A stretch of 64,000 nt of DNA, taken from assembly GCA_029817715.1 (NCBI GenBank), contig JARUPY010000506.1:248001-312000 (forward strand). Direction: 5' to 3'. Position numbers and translations under genes: made by a program. The notes under the pieces are model-generated. The model searched no databases. It saw only the letters and a program-made list of their open reading frames with translations, and was not told the DNA's origin. This document shows positions 46,344 through 55,683 of this stretch, piece after piece. Positions within the stretch are counted from its first letter, which is position 1; the number at the start of each line of letters is the position of its first letter. This DNA is from Melastoma dodecandrum. Lineage: Eukaryota > Streptophyta > Magnoliopsida > Myrtales > Melastomataceae.

Positions 46344-47819
46344 ATGTCGTCGACTCCGGTGGTCCCGAGGAAGAGGAAGTTGGGAGCAACTTCCTCCTCG
46401 CGTGCCGTCGTCCCTTTCGCCCGCCTCTCTTCTTCGTCCTCCTCCCCTGTCGTCGTCCCTAGCACCCACCCCTCTTCTTCCTCCTCGTCCCGTGTCGTCC
46501 TTCCCGGCACGTCGTCCTCTTCTTCATCCACGTTGCCCTCTTCGCCCTCTTCTGCGTCCTCGCTGCGATCTTCTTTGTCCTCGTCGCGTGTCGTCGTCCC
46601 TACCACCCGCCCCTCTTCTGGGTCCTCGTCGCGTGTCGTCCTCCCCAGCACCCACCCCTCTTCTTCGTTCTCGTCGCGTGTTCTCATCCCTAGCGCCCGC
46701 CCCTCTGCTTTGTCCTCGTCATGTGCCGTCCTTCCTCATTCCATGAGGGAATCCCAGGACATCGCTGGTATGAAGGAGAAGAAGGCTCATCCAGACCCCG
46801 GGGTAGACACATTCGGGATCAGGGATAAAGGCTGCTGGTCTTGCTGTGATATCTGTATGGATACTAAGCATGCTTTCGAGATGATCAAGATCAGCGAGGG
46901 ATGCTCCCATTCCTTCTGCTCTAGCTGTGTTACTACACATGTCGAGACGAAGATCCTCGCGAACGTTGCCGGCATCAAGTGCCCGGGTTTGGGTTGCGGG
47001 AGCGTGATCGAGGTAGGTATCTGTATGGGTTTCCTTAAGAGGACGTTGCTGGAGAGGTGGGAGAGGTTGAGGTGTGAGGCAGCCTTCGCTGAGCCGCAGA
47101 AGTATTACTGCCCGTTTAAGGACTGTTCCGGGATGTTGATCGTGGACGGGGAGGCAGGGGATCCAGTCAGGTTGAGGGAGTGCGAGTGCCCATACTGTCA
47201 TCGGTTGTTTTGTGCCAGTTGCAGGGTTCCCTGGCATTGGAAGTATACCTGTGAGGACTTCAAGTCGAAGAATGCTAACGACCGAGGGAGCAACGACGTG
47301 CTGCTGAAGGAGCTTGCGCAGAAGAGGAAATGGCAGCGCTGCCCCTCTTGCAAGTTTTACGTGGAAAGGACTTTCGGTTGCCCCCACATTGTTTGCAGGT
47401 GCCCGACTCTTTTGCCTACACATTTATCATATGGATCTGGTTGTTGGAAACTTCGCTTGCCGATTCATGCATGTCTAAGAGTTTCAAAGTAGATTTCCAG
47501 GTGTGGTACTAATTCTAGATCGTTAAGGGGCTTTGCTTAGTTGAGTTAACGAATCCATTGTGAACTCCTTAAAACGTAGCAAGGTCGCTGCGATTCGTGA
47601 AAACTCGTTGATCTTAATGCCTACATACGCCTCCCTTCTGTTTCTTGTAATCTTAATGCCATCCTTTGCTGATGAAACTATCCTTGAGGCTAGTGGTTGG
47701 TCCCTGACCATTGTCCTGAATGCAATGGCAGGTGCGGGTTCGAGTTCTGTTATCATTGCGGAAAAGCCTGGCACCGCAGTTTGCACTATAGCTGCCAATG
47801 CCGTCGCTCGCCCCCGTAA
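46344..47819 (+). CDS. RBR-type E3 ubiquitin ligase (RSL1-like), module 3, apparently complete
   Basis: Exon 1 is 46,344–47,398 and exon 2 is 47,732–47,819, with a GT–AG intron that keeps the frame; about 380 residues. The Ser-rich N-terminus has ~15-residue repeats of the RVVVPSTHPSSSSSS type. Then come RING1 (CCDICMDTK, CSHSFCSSC), IBR (YYCPFKDC, CPYCHRLFCASC) and RING2 (RCPSCKFYVERTFGCPHIVC, CGFEFCYHCGKAWH). In RBR ligases the Cys of the HIVC segment is the likely ubiquitin acceptor; it precedes the splice site. The closest family I recognise is RSL1-like, but no C-terminal membrane helix is seen. E2-dependent ubiquitin transfer is the expected role; substrate unknown. Confidence 0.85.
46395..46743 (+). 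repeat. ~45-bp coding minisatellite in the RBR N-terminus
   Basis: Imperfect units around CGTGTCGTCGTCCCTA encode repeats such as RVVVPTTRPSSGSSS, RVVLPSTHPSSSFSS and RVLIPSARPSALSSS. The equivalent tract of module 1 is at about 16,870–17,220. Confidence 0.8.
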
Positions 47820-48219
47820 ACACAACCCAAGGGGGGCATCTTTCCGGTTTCATTTGGCATGAACAGTATCGACGATGATGGTCTTAGTTTCTTCCCTCTT
47901 TTGGTATCTCCAGCAGAGTTTAGACATCTATTCATAATATAAACTGTTAACAGACATCACAAATATTGACATGAATTAATGTCACTAACTCTCATAATTT
48001 AAATTTCAGCTTTTAAAAATTCAGTGTTTTGGCCTTAATACGGTGTTCGGCCGTTGTCTTCTCATTTCTTTCTTCATTCATATGGCGATCATATACACAT
48101 TTCAACGAACCTCCAAGTAACCGGTTGCTTGTAGTATCAGATATTTTCGACGTGTTTGGATCCGACTTATTCGCGGGCACTTTCGGAGCGAAGCCAAAAG
48201 ATGCAGGGAGACAATTCCT
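47820..48219. other. Spacer downstream of module 3
   Basis: No gene recognised. Confidence 0.5.
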
Positions 48220-48680
48220 TCAGGCATATGTGGTTTCCGAATAGTCCTCCATGGAAGGGTACTCGTCTTCATCGTCATCTTCGTCCTCCTCCGATCTGTC
48301 GGTGAGCATGAGGGGAATCCTTTTGATTTCGCGTCGCTCGTCGTCAATTCCATCCAAGCCAACTTTGATGTCGCGGTGTTGATGAGAAGCCATCCGAGGA
48401 GGCGGTCCTCTTTGTTCAAATAATGAAGCTCCTTGTTGATGGTAGGGGTGGCCATCATGGTCATCTGCATCAAACTGACCCTGCACCACAGCATAAATAA
48501 AAACGAAAAATACCATAATCAAATCAAAAGATCCAAGAGGTAGGGTGATTCGAAGGACTTGATGTCGGCTACGACGCCGTTCCTCAGATAAACGTGCTTC
48601 CCCGTCCTCAACAACAAATTGGCAACCCTATCCTTGGCTACCTTGGCCTTGCACAGCATTACGCAATCATACAGCGACAT
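48220..48680 (-). pseudogene. Mitochondrial small-subunit ribosomal protein bS6-like, decayed
   Basis: Reading the minus strand, ATG at 48,680 gives MSLYDCVMLCKAKVAKDRVA, then GKHVYLRNGVVADIKSFE, the N-terminus of the plant organellar S6 family, which then diverges. After an acceptor-like GTGGTGCAG the next part gives LMQMTMMATPTINKELHYLN and KEDRLLGWLL. A frame change near 48,385 is needed to reach HRDIKVGLD and the acidic tail DEDDDEDEYPSMED, stop at 48,220–48,222. Intact family members have an uninterrupted middle segment, so the gene has lost the end of exon 1 and has at least one frameshift. Confidence 0.72.
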
Positions 48681-49590
48681 CTTATCCGCCGTCCGCCCCG
48701 CCGGAATCAGTTTCTCCGGAGGGGTTGTGTTTATTAGGGTTTTTGTAACTGAATTTCCATTTAAAAGTACTTGGATTTCAAAGATAAATATTTTTTTCAA
48801 TATTTAGAAATTTTATTATTATTTTTCTATAAAATCAATATATTTGAATATATAAATAATTCAAGTTCTAATTGGCCAGATAAATTAAACATTAATTAGA
48901 AATTATTTCAATTGAACTTCTAAAATCTATATATTTTGATAAATTGATTTCAATATATATAAGGACATCAATTTATTTTTTTTCAAAGGAAGCTATATAA
49001 TTCTCTACATTTTTAAACAATATAACAGTTATATTTTCAACTATTAAAATTGGTTGAATTTTTTTAAAGTTTTGAAAATATATCACAAATTACAAATTAT
49101 ATGATATTATGTATTAACATATATTCTCAAAACTTATGGTAAAACTAAGATGATGGCTACCTTGAACATCATCGACATCAATCGAGAGGAAAATAATAAA
49201 AGAAAGGGTTCATAAGGTATGATGGACCATGATGAACAAAGACCCCGATCGCCATACACGGATGCTTGACACCGAGTTTGGCGATCAACAAACACGAGGT
49301 GCGCAAGATAGCATACTTATGAGGGAACCTCGAGAAACATAGATTCTAAGAGATTATCTGAGAATCTTTAATTCCTTATCTTATTAGGAACATAGATTCA
49401 AAGAGGACTGTGTCCACACTTCTAAGTACTTCTGTATGCTTCAAATTGATATTTTCTTTTACATATATAATAACGACTCGTTTTTATAATAATTTTAGAT
49501 AATGTGTACGATCAAAAAATTCATGCGTAACTCAGGTCCATACACATTATATTATACTTTTCTCGATTGTTAATGAATGATTTGACCCTT
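48681..49590. other. AT-rich spacer
   Basis: No gene or clear repeat is recognised. Confidence 0.5.
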
Positions 49591-49635
49591 AATCACATCT
49601 ACTGTAATTTCCAATGTGCTCCGGGCCTTGATTTA

Positions 49636-49811
49636 TGGGCCCTTATTGGGCCAGGCCCATTGAAGGATCCGATTGAAGTGTGCAGGAAACTATGAGGACC
49701 AATAATTGGAATTCGTCTAAGGTGAAAAGGACCTCGGTAGAATATAGCCCTTCGTCTTTTCCGGCGAACTTTCCAGACGCACCTCCCACTGCTTCCCAAT
49801 CGGAAACCCTA
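49636..49811 (+). promoter_or_regulatory. Site II elements and telo-box upstream of the lysine-rich protein gene
   Basis: TGGGCC/GGCCCA elements cluster at 49,636–49,660, and a telo-box AAACCCTA is at 49,804–49,811, 46 bp before the ATG. This pairing is characteristic of plant ribosomal-protein and ribosome-biogenesis promoters, where TCP factors bind the TGGGCC sites. Confidence 0.6.
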
Positions 49812-49856
49812 GAATCCCAAATCGGGAAACGCTAGTTCCTCCTATTCGAAGCGAGT

Positions 49857-51179
49857 ATGAACCCGTCGGACCCGATCGGCAGACCGGGGGAGACGGGGGC
49901 GCTGTTTGCCCGCATCAACCCCCAGGTGTTCGCCAAGAAGGACACGATCGACCTCCTGAGGGCGCTCCTCGAGTTCTCATCGGTGAAGAAGAGACTGGTC
50001 GTTTACGACAAGAACGACGAGTACGAGTTCGTTAGGGTGAGGCTGGAGTGCTCCCCGTCGAAGATGCAGTTCATGAAGAAATGCTCGGTTCTGAAGACGT
50101 TGTATTTGTCGAGGCTGAGTAAGGGAGGAGGAGAGGGGTTGACGGGGGACGACGCGGTGGTGTTCGAGTTGTCGGAGAAGTTGTGGGGTGAGGAGGCGAT
50201 GCGGCAGGTGAAGAAGAAGGGAAGGGAGAGGTCTGGGAGGGTTATGACGTTGGATGAGTTGAGGGCTGAGTTAGGATTGGGGGATGCGAGGCCGTTGATG
50301 GAAGGTGATGCGCAGGCAGGGTCGGCTGGCTTGCGAATGGAGTCTGAGGTGGAGGCAGAGAAGTCGTCAGGCGTGGCTTCCGGGAAGAAAAAGCGTAAGA
50401 GAAAGGATGAATGGGGAAAGGTTGGTGGAACAGCCGAGGACGATTCAGGTCATGAGGTTTTGAATGATGAGGCTGGTGAGTTTGTGGAACTGGCTGAGTC
50501 GAGTGTGAAGTCTAGATCAGAGGACTGGGAGTTGGGTGGGGAAGTACGGAGGAAGAAGGAGAAGAAACATAAGGTAGACAATTCTGTGAAGGAACGAAGA
50601 TCACGGGAAGAGGGTTCCGGCAGCGAGATGACAGGTGAAGGAAATGGTAATCTCGCCATAGCTGGTGATTCGAGAGCAGATTTTGGACAGGTGGATGGGA
50701 GCTTGGCTAGTCGTGAGGTGTCGACCAAGAAAAAACATAAGCAGGTTGAAAGACCTAGAGAGCTTGAAAAATTGTCGGAAAGGGGATCGGGCAATGATGA
50801 TGATTGTTTGGCGAGATTGGCTGAGCGGGGGACTGCAGATTCACAGTTAGACAAAGGGAAATCATCAAGGAAGAAGAAAAAACATAAGGGAGACAGAACT
50901 GCCGAGTTCAAAAGCCTCTCGCAAAGTAGTTCTGGGAACGAGGAAGTGAATAATATTGACAAGGCCTCGAAATCACGGAGGGCGAAGGTGGAGTCTGTGT
51001 CGGAAGATGGGAAGTTGGTAAGAAGCACTTCGATAAAGGAGAACAAGCATAAGGGAGATAAGAAGGGGCCTGATGATGAGAAATCAGAGGATGGTATTTT
51101 ATCAAGGAAGAAGAAGAAGAAAAACACCGGGTTGATTGTAAATCCTCATACAACTAATTGCCCCGGGACTAATATCTGA
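49857..51179 (+). CDS. Lysine-rich probable nuclear/nucleolar protein
   Basis: A single open frame of 440 residues from ATG 49,857. The N-terminal ~130 residues look folded (ALFARINPQVFAKKDTIDLL, RLVVYDKNDEYEFVRVRLEC, FELSEKLWGEEAMRQVKKKG). The remainder is low-complexity, acidic/Ser-rich, with regularly spaced basic clusters (KKKRKRKDEW, RRKKEKKHK, KKKHKQVE, RKKKKHKGDR, RKKKKKN) that suit nuclear or nucleolar localisation. I do not recognise a named family. The ribosome-biogenesis type promoter just upstream supports a nucleolar role, as inference. No intron is needed. Confidence 0.7.
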   Translation: MNPSDPIGRPGETGALFARINPQVFAKKDTIDLLRALLEFSSVKKRLVVYDKNDEYEFVRVRLECSPSKMQFMKKCSVLKTLYLSRLSKGGGEGLTGDDAVVFELSEKLWGEEAMRQVKKKGRERSGRVMTLDELRAELGLGDARPLMEGDAQAGSAGLRMESEVEAEKSSGVASGKKKRKRKDEWGKVGGTAEDDSGHEVLNDEAGEFVELAESSVKSRSEDWELGGEVRRKKEKKHKVDNSVKERRSREEGSGSEMTGEGNGNLAIAGDSRADFGQVDGSLASREVSTKKKHKQVERPRELEKLSERGSGNDDDCLARLAERGTADSQLDKGKSSRKKKKHKGDRTAEFKSLSQSSSGNEEVNNIDKASKSRRAKVESVSEDGKLVRSTSIKENKHKGDKKGPDDEKSEDGILSRKKKKKNTGLIVNPHTTNCPGTNI

Positions 51180-51289
51180 TTCTTGTATGGCCATGGTTCG
51201 TTACAAGCTTATGATCATGATCTTGTCCTAAGTTCGGACTTGGTCATTGATGTGAGGAACTAAGAAATCTGATTTTTGCAGGTCAGAAA

Positions 51290-51860
51290 GAAATAATGCT
51301 GCCTTGTCTGGCCATCTTTTCTTCCTTCCTCGTGGCCTTTTCTGAAACGAAGTAGGCCATTCTGCACAACCCGTGAATGAAACACACAACGCCGCCAATT
51401 GACAGTACTCAGTGATGGCCCAATCCGCAGGAGCTCCTCGTCTTCGTATTTGGCATCGCCCCCATGATCAGCATAGCATCTAGGACCCAACCACCAGCAC
51501 TAGCCACGATAATATCAGCGAGGCGAATGCCAGTTGCTTATTCGTGTTGTTTGAGTTCCTCCTTGGACAGAACAAGCACACAACCGCCTATCAAGTTTGT
51601 CAAAGCATGAGTGACAAAGCACCATTGCTTGTGTATCGGCACTCAGAGGATCAACATCTTCAAGCTACTGTTGTCTGCGTGGAACATAGACAAAGAACAC
51701 CCCAATTATAATCCAATACCAAAAAGCCTAGAATAACACAGTACCAGCCCCGCGAATCCCTGACCTTGTGCTGGGCAGGCTTCGGTGCCGACAATGTCCA
51801 ACGCCATGATCAACAGGCATACCAAGAAGCCGCGTTCTTCGCCAAGATGGCGAAAATTGC
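51290..51860 (-). pseudogene. DUF1218 (DESIGUAL/MWL-like) membrane protein gene, decayed
   Basis: On the minus strand several frames carry pieces of one DUF1218 protein in order: CLLIMALDIVGTEACPAQ (near 51,820–51,770), NLIGGCVLVLSKEEL, NKQLAFASLILSWLVLVVGS (51,541–51,482), then SSCGLGHH, a stop, and VLSIGGVVCFIHGLCRMAYF. DUF1218 proteins are four-helix membrane proteins, some acting in leaf symmetry or lignin. Frame changes and stops separate the pieces, so it is a relic. Confidence 0.72.
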
Positions 51861-51935
51861 ATCATCCGATGAACAACAACCACAACAACTAATAAAGGTT
51901 TGATCATTTCTCATCGTTGTTCTTGACCTCCATAT

Positions 51936-52012
51936 TGGGCCGGGAGGGGTGGATCCGGCCCATTATGCCTTAGGAATGTCTTGGGCCGGTCAGATTTCTG
52001 TTTGGGCCTGTC
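51936..52012 (+). promoter_or_regulatory. TGGGCC (site II) cluster
   Basis: TTGGGCC, GGCCCA, TTGGGCC and TTGGGCC occur within 80 bp, shortly upstream of the relic gene at 52,112. This suggests its ancestor was a widely expressed housekeeping gene. Confidence 0.45.
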
Positions 52013-52111
52013 AATCCTAAGAGGAAAGAGAGAATGTGTGTCTGTCTGTCTTGTGATTGTTGGGATCAATGGCGGTTGTCGGAGGTGATCGGAGTGTTCC
52101 TTCGTTCGCTG

Positions 52112-53690
52112 GAGATGTCGAAGAAGAAGGCGGTTGGGGGGAGCACCATGACCCTCAAGGACCTCCCTTCAGCTCCCGGCCTGTCCGTTTCGTTTCGTAT
52201 TGCTTAGACATAGGACACAACAATAATGCTAACTTGTTGAAGCAGAGTCTTGGTAGGCATGAGATTTTCCTCCTTTTCAGCTTTTGCTTTACTTTTTGCA
52301 ACTTGGCTATGAATCTTGGAGTCAACATATGTTTCGATATAAAAAAAAAAAGAGGAGCATGCTGAGTGTAGCTCCTGTGCATTGGATTTCTTGTTGTACT
52401 TTATTATGTTTTGATGAGTGAAGTTGTACTTCTTACTATATTAGCACTTGGAAGAAACTACTTTCCTGGCATTAGGATGGATATGATGTTATGGTGATAT
52501 CTGCCTTTAAAGTATAGAATCATCAGTACTGTTATGTGTAGTTTGAACGGCGTTCGATCATGTCACCCTTAGTTCTAGGTAGGTTTCTGCTGTATGATCT
52601 AAGAACTTACTGTTGACACTATATTTTATCCTTGGCTACTCTTTGCATGAGATCCTGACTATCTATTTGTCTGATGACTTGTGTAAGTAGTCTTTTAATA
52701 GCTACCTGGTCTTTATTTCTATGTCCTTCATTTCCATATTTACTCAATGCATTCGCATATGTAGTTCGAACCTCAAAAAATTACTTAAATTTGGATTGTG
52801 GAGAAGATGTAGGTATGTGATGAGTGTTTGTAAATGTGTCCTGTTTCGTATCTCAACCACTCTTTGAAATATTGCAGGAGCTCTGTATTTGGCGGGGCTC
52901 GTCCACGGGAGATGGTGAGTTGATATTTTCGTCACTGTACTCTCTTGGTTGAAGGTAACACGTGCTTTGCAATACTATTTCTTTATTGGAAGGTTTCTTA
53001 ACTTCAGATCCTGCATCATACTTCTCAGGTGCTAAAGGAGAGGGGGATTGATTATGTCTCTTCCGAGAGTCACGACGCTGCCTTCATATCTGACAGGTTC
53101 GGATCTTTTCCCGTTCCTATCACTAGTATTGTGTTGATGCATGCCATAAATGATCCATTTAAGTGACATTTCATTGTGCTGTGGATACTTCTGTAAGGAC
53201 GAAGCCTTTCCCCAAGAATGAAAGGCTTCCTTCAAACGCAACAACTCTTCATGGTGTCAAGTCCGAAGATGTCGTTGTCGTCGATCCAAGGAATGTGAAA
53301 AAAATCGAAAGAGGGGATCAAAGGGCCGACGCCAGAAACGACTCACAGAAAAGAAATTGGCGGAACGATAACCCTAGGAATGTCAAGGATCCCGATAGGC
53401 AACAGCCGCGACAAAATCAGCAGCAGCCACTGCAGGAGAGGTGACCTTTCCCAGAAACATGGCGCAAGCCTCTGGAGGGACCTCCAAAACCAGCATCCCC
53501 AGAAGGAGGCACACGGTTTGGAAAGGCAGCCTCTGCGTTCGAGCTCGCCCAGGCATTCTCTGGCTCGCTGTCGACCTCAACAACTGCTCAACGTTCTTCT
53601 TGGTAGAATCCTGGCGGGCAGCCCCAGGTACATTTTTTCACGCCTGGCAGGGCCCTGCAACTAGACCCCAGATCAATGGTTACTAAAACT
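52112..53690 (+). pseudogene. Conserved plant gene of unknown name, decayed multi-exon copy
   Basis: The start is MSKKKAVGGSTMTLKDLPSA at 52,112 (an ATG also opens another frame at 52,069). Spliced pieces follow: SSVFGGARPREM (to ~52,915), VLKERGIDYVSSESHDAAFI (from ~53,030), TKPFPKNERLPSNATTLHGV to NQQQPLQER, then a TGA at 53,442, then WRKPLEGPPKPASPEGG and RFGKAASAFELAQAFSGS. The order agrees with a conserved plant protein I recall with an MSKKK…TLKD start, but I cannot name it. Large central exons are missing and stops interrupt the last exon. Confidence 0.6.
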
Positions 53691-54888
53691 CGGAGTTGCA
53701 GTAGCCAATGCGAGGATGCTTCCGCGGGTTTTTACCGATCATGTGTACTGACGGAGGAGGATTTGTTGCTTAGGTGCAACTCCCATTGATCACAACTGTA
53801 CAATTTGATCTCATTTAGGTTTAACGTTTGGAGCTGGTTATTTGACTTGATAGCACCATCATTCTGGAGGTAATTGGGTAGAAACAGCCATGATTGTCAT
53901 GTTGTTGAACAAATCTGGCGATCTAGATCATACCATCTGTTGCACCAGACTATGGACTGATTAGTGCAGGCAGAGAGAACATAGCGTCTGCTCTGCTCCA
54001 TGAGAACTTCGCATCCTGGTCTTCCATCTTCAGCGAAGCTAGCGGCTGGAGCACCCTTGTTCTGGTGACGATGCTCGCACCCGACACAGGATGCATACCC
54101 ATAAGTACTAGCTGGTAGCGAGAAAATCCCACTCAGTGTCGCTATCTTACTATTGTATCTTTTATCTACGGGCGTTTGTTTAGAGAGCTTTGTTTCAATC
54201 TAGGATTTGTTGCGAAAATATTTCAAGATTCGATGCACATAGTTTTTAAATTCATGAAATAATGCTTGGAACTCATATTTATAAAAACCGAGTTTACTCT
54301 TATAAAACTGAGTTCGAATCACTTAGAACCTTTTGAAGTTTTTTACCGAACTCAGCTTTTTAAAAACCGAGTTCGTTAAGCAACAAAAATTGAAGGAAGG
54401 TGTACTCGGCTTTGTAAAGTGGAATTCCTTAAGAAGCGAACTCGACCTAATATTATCTAGGAATAAAAAACTCTGGTTCCAAATCACCTGTTATCTATCA
54501 ATCACGTGAAACACGACTAACGACCTCAACCGTGAAGGGCGTGTAGTAAGCAGGAATATAGCATATTGTACAATACCTGGCGGACGGTCTCCCCTTCGTA
54601 TCTATTACCGACCTGAGGGATTCGATATCGATGGCCCGACATGTAACGCACGTTACGAACCAAACGTCACCATTTCGTACTTGACAGAAACGTTTCGTAA
54701 GTGAAAAGTTCAGCGATCTCCGGCATATCAGTCGCTGTTGCATGGAAATAACGTGCGGTCTCATCGTGTCTGTCTCTATATCCTTTTTGTAGGGCCAAAG
54801 GCTAATTTGATTCCTATAAATAAAAATCATGCGGGAAAATAACTTATTTCCTCACGTTGATTAAAGTAGGTAAATATTTTTAAAATTT
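53691..54888. other. Spacer
   Basis: No gene recognised. At 54,285–54,450 there are several CCGAGTTCG/CGAACTCGG-like motifs in both orientations, perhaps a decayed repeat. Confidence 0.45.
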
Positions 54889-55407
54889 GGCAAAATATAC
54901 GTTTAAGGTCTCAACTTCGAGCCAATTTTCTGTTTTGTCGTTAACTTAGTTTGTTCTATAATTTTGTCATCAACTTTTGTTTTTGTTTTGATTTTGGTCA
55001 ATTTTCTTCTAGAGAAAGCCAAACAAGGCCTTAATGTAGTCTAACATGTGTCATATAATAGTAGAGTTTCGACATCTCATTCATTCGTCTCATAATTCAC
55101 TTTATCTGTAATAGTCGCCCCCTAATAGAACATCAGCAACTATCGTTAACTTCGGCTTCCAATTCACTTGATTTGTTCATCAAAATTTTATAATAAAAAA
55201 ACAATAGAAAGATTTCAATATTATTTTCTATTTTTTTAATTTTTTTCTTTTTAGTCAGTAAATGAAAATTCGCCTTGTTTGGCTGAAATTCATGATTGTC
55301 CAAAATCAAAATAAAAATAAAAGTTGTTGATAAAATTATATATCAAACTAAATTAATGACAAAATAGAAAGTTGTTTCAAAGTTGATGCCAAAATTAATA
55401 TTTTGCC
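54889..55407. mobile_element. MULE-type MITE with long terminal inverted repeats
   Basis: 519 bp, noncoding. It starts GGCAAAATAT and ends ATATTTTGCC. The inverted arms extend for roughly 130 bp (for example GTTAACTTAGTTTG against CAAACTAAATTAATG, and GCCAAACAAGGC against GCCTTGTTTGGC). A perfect 9-bp target duplication TTAAAATTT flanks it (54,880–54,888 and 55,408–55,416), as for Mutator-like elements. Related, more decayed copies lie at about 15,770–16,200 and 45,540–46,060. Confidence 0.8.
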
Positions 55408-55683
55408 TTAAAATTTCGATTTTCGGTTCGATAAAGTCAAAGCAAGTCCTCCTGGGCGGGACGTCGAAGTGTCGCTTTACTACGAACTGAGTCGTGGAAA
55501 ACGTGAGCTAGCCCATCTTTCGTCTGAGCCCATCACCTTGCGTCCGCAGTGTCTAGAGACGGAGAGAACAACGTTAATGCTGCTGGCCGACCATTTGCAG
55601 GAGGGGCATGTCCTATAAATTCATAAGCGCTTCCGGTTTAGTCCTCACGGCAACTTCTTCACTTACATTTTGTGACAGAGAAA

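Noticed and set aside
46160..46687. Acidic minus-strand ORF opposite the RBR N-terminus (also 16,602–17,165 in module 1)
   Set aside because: It is the antisense of the coding minisatellite, whose repeats keep several frames open; no family is recognised and the plus-strand RBR explains the conservation.
50450..51127. 225-residue minus-strand ORF
   Set aside because: Antisense of the Lys/Ser-rich gene; low-complexity codons keep the other strand open.
54285..54450. Clustered CCGAGTTCG-like motifs in both orientations
   Set aside because: Spacing is irregular and copies are imperfect; I could not define a repeat unit.
54498..54830. 110-residue minus-strand ORF
   Set aside because: No recognisable domain, no supporting context.
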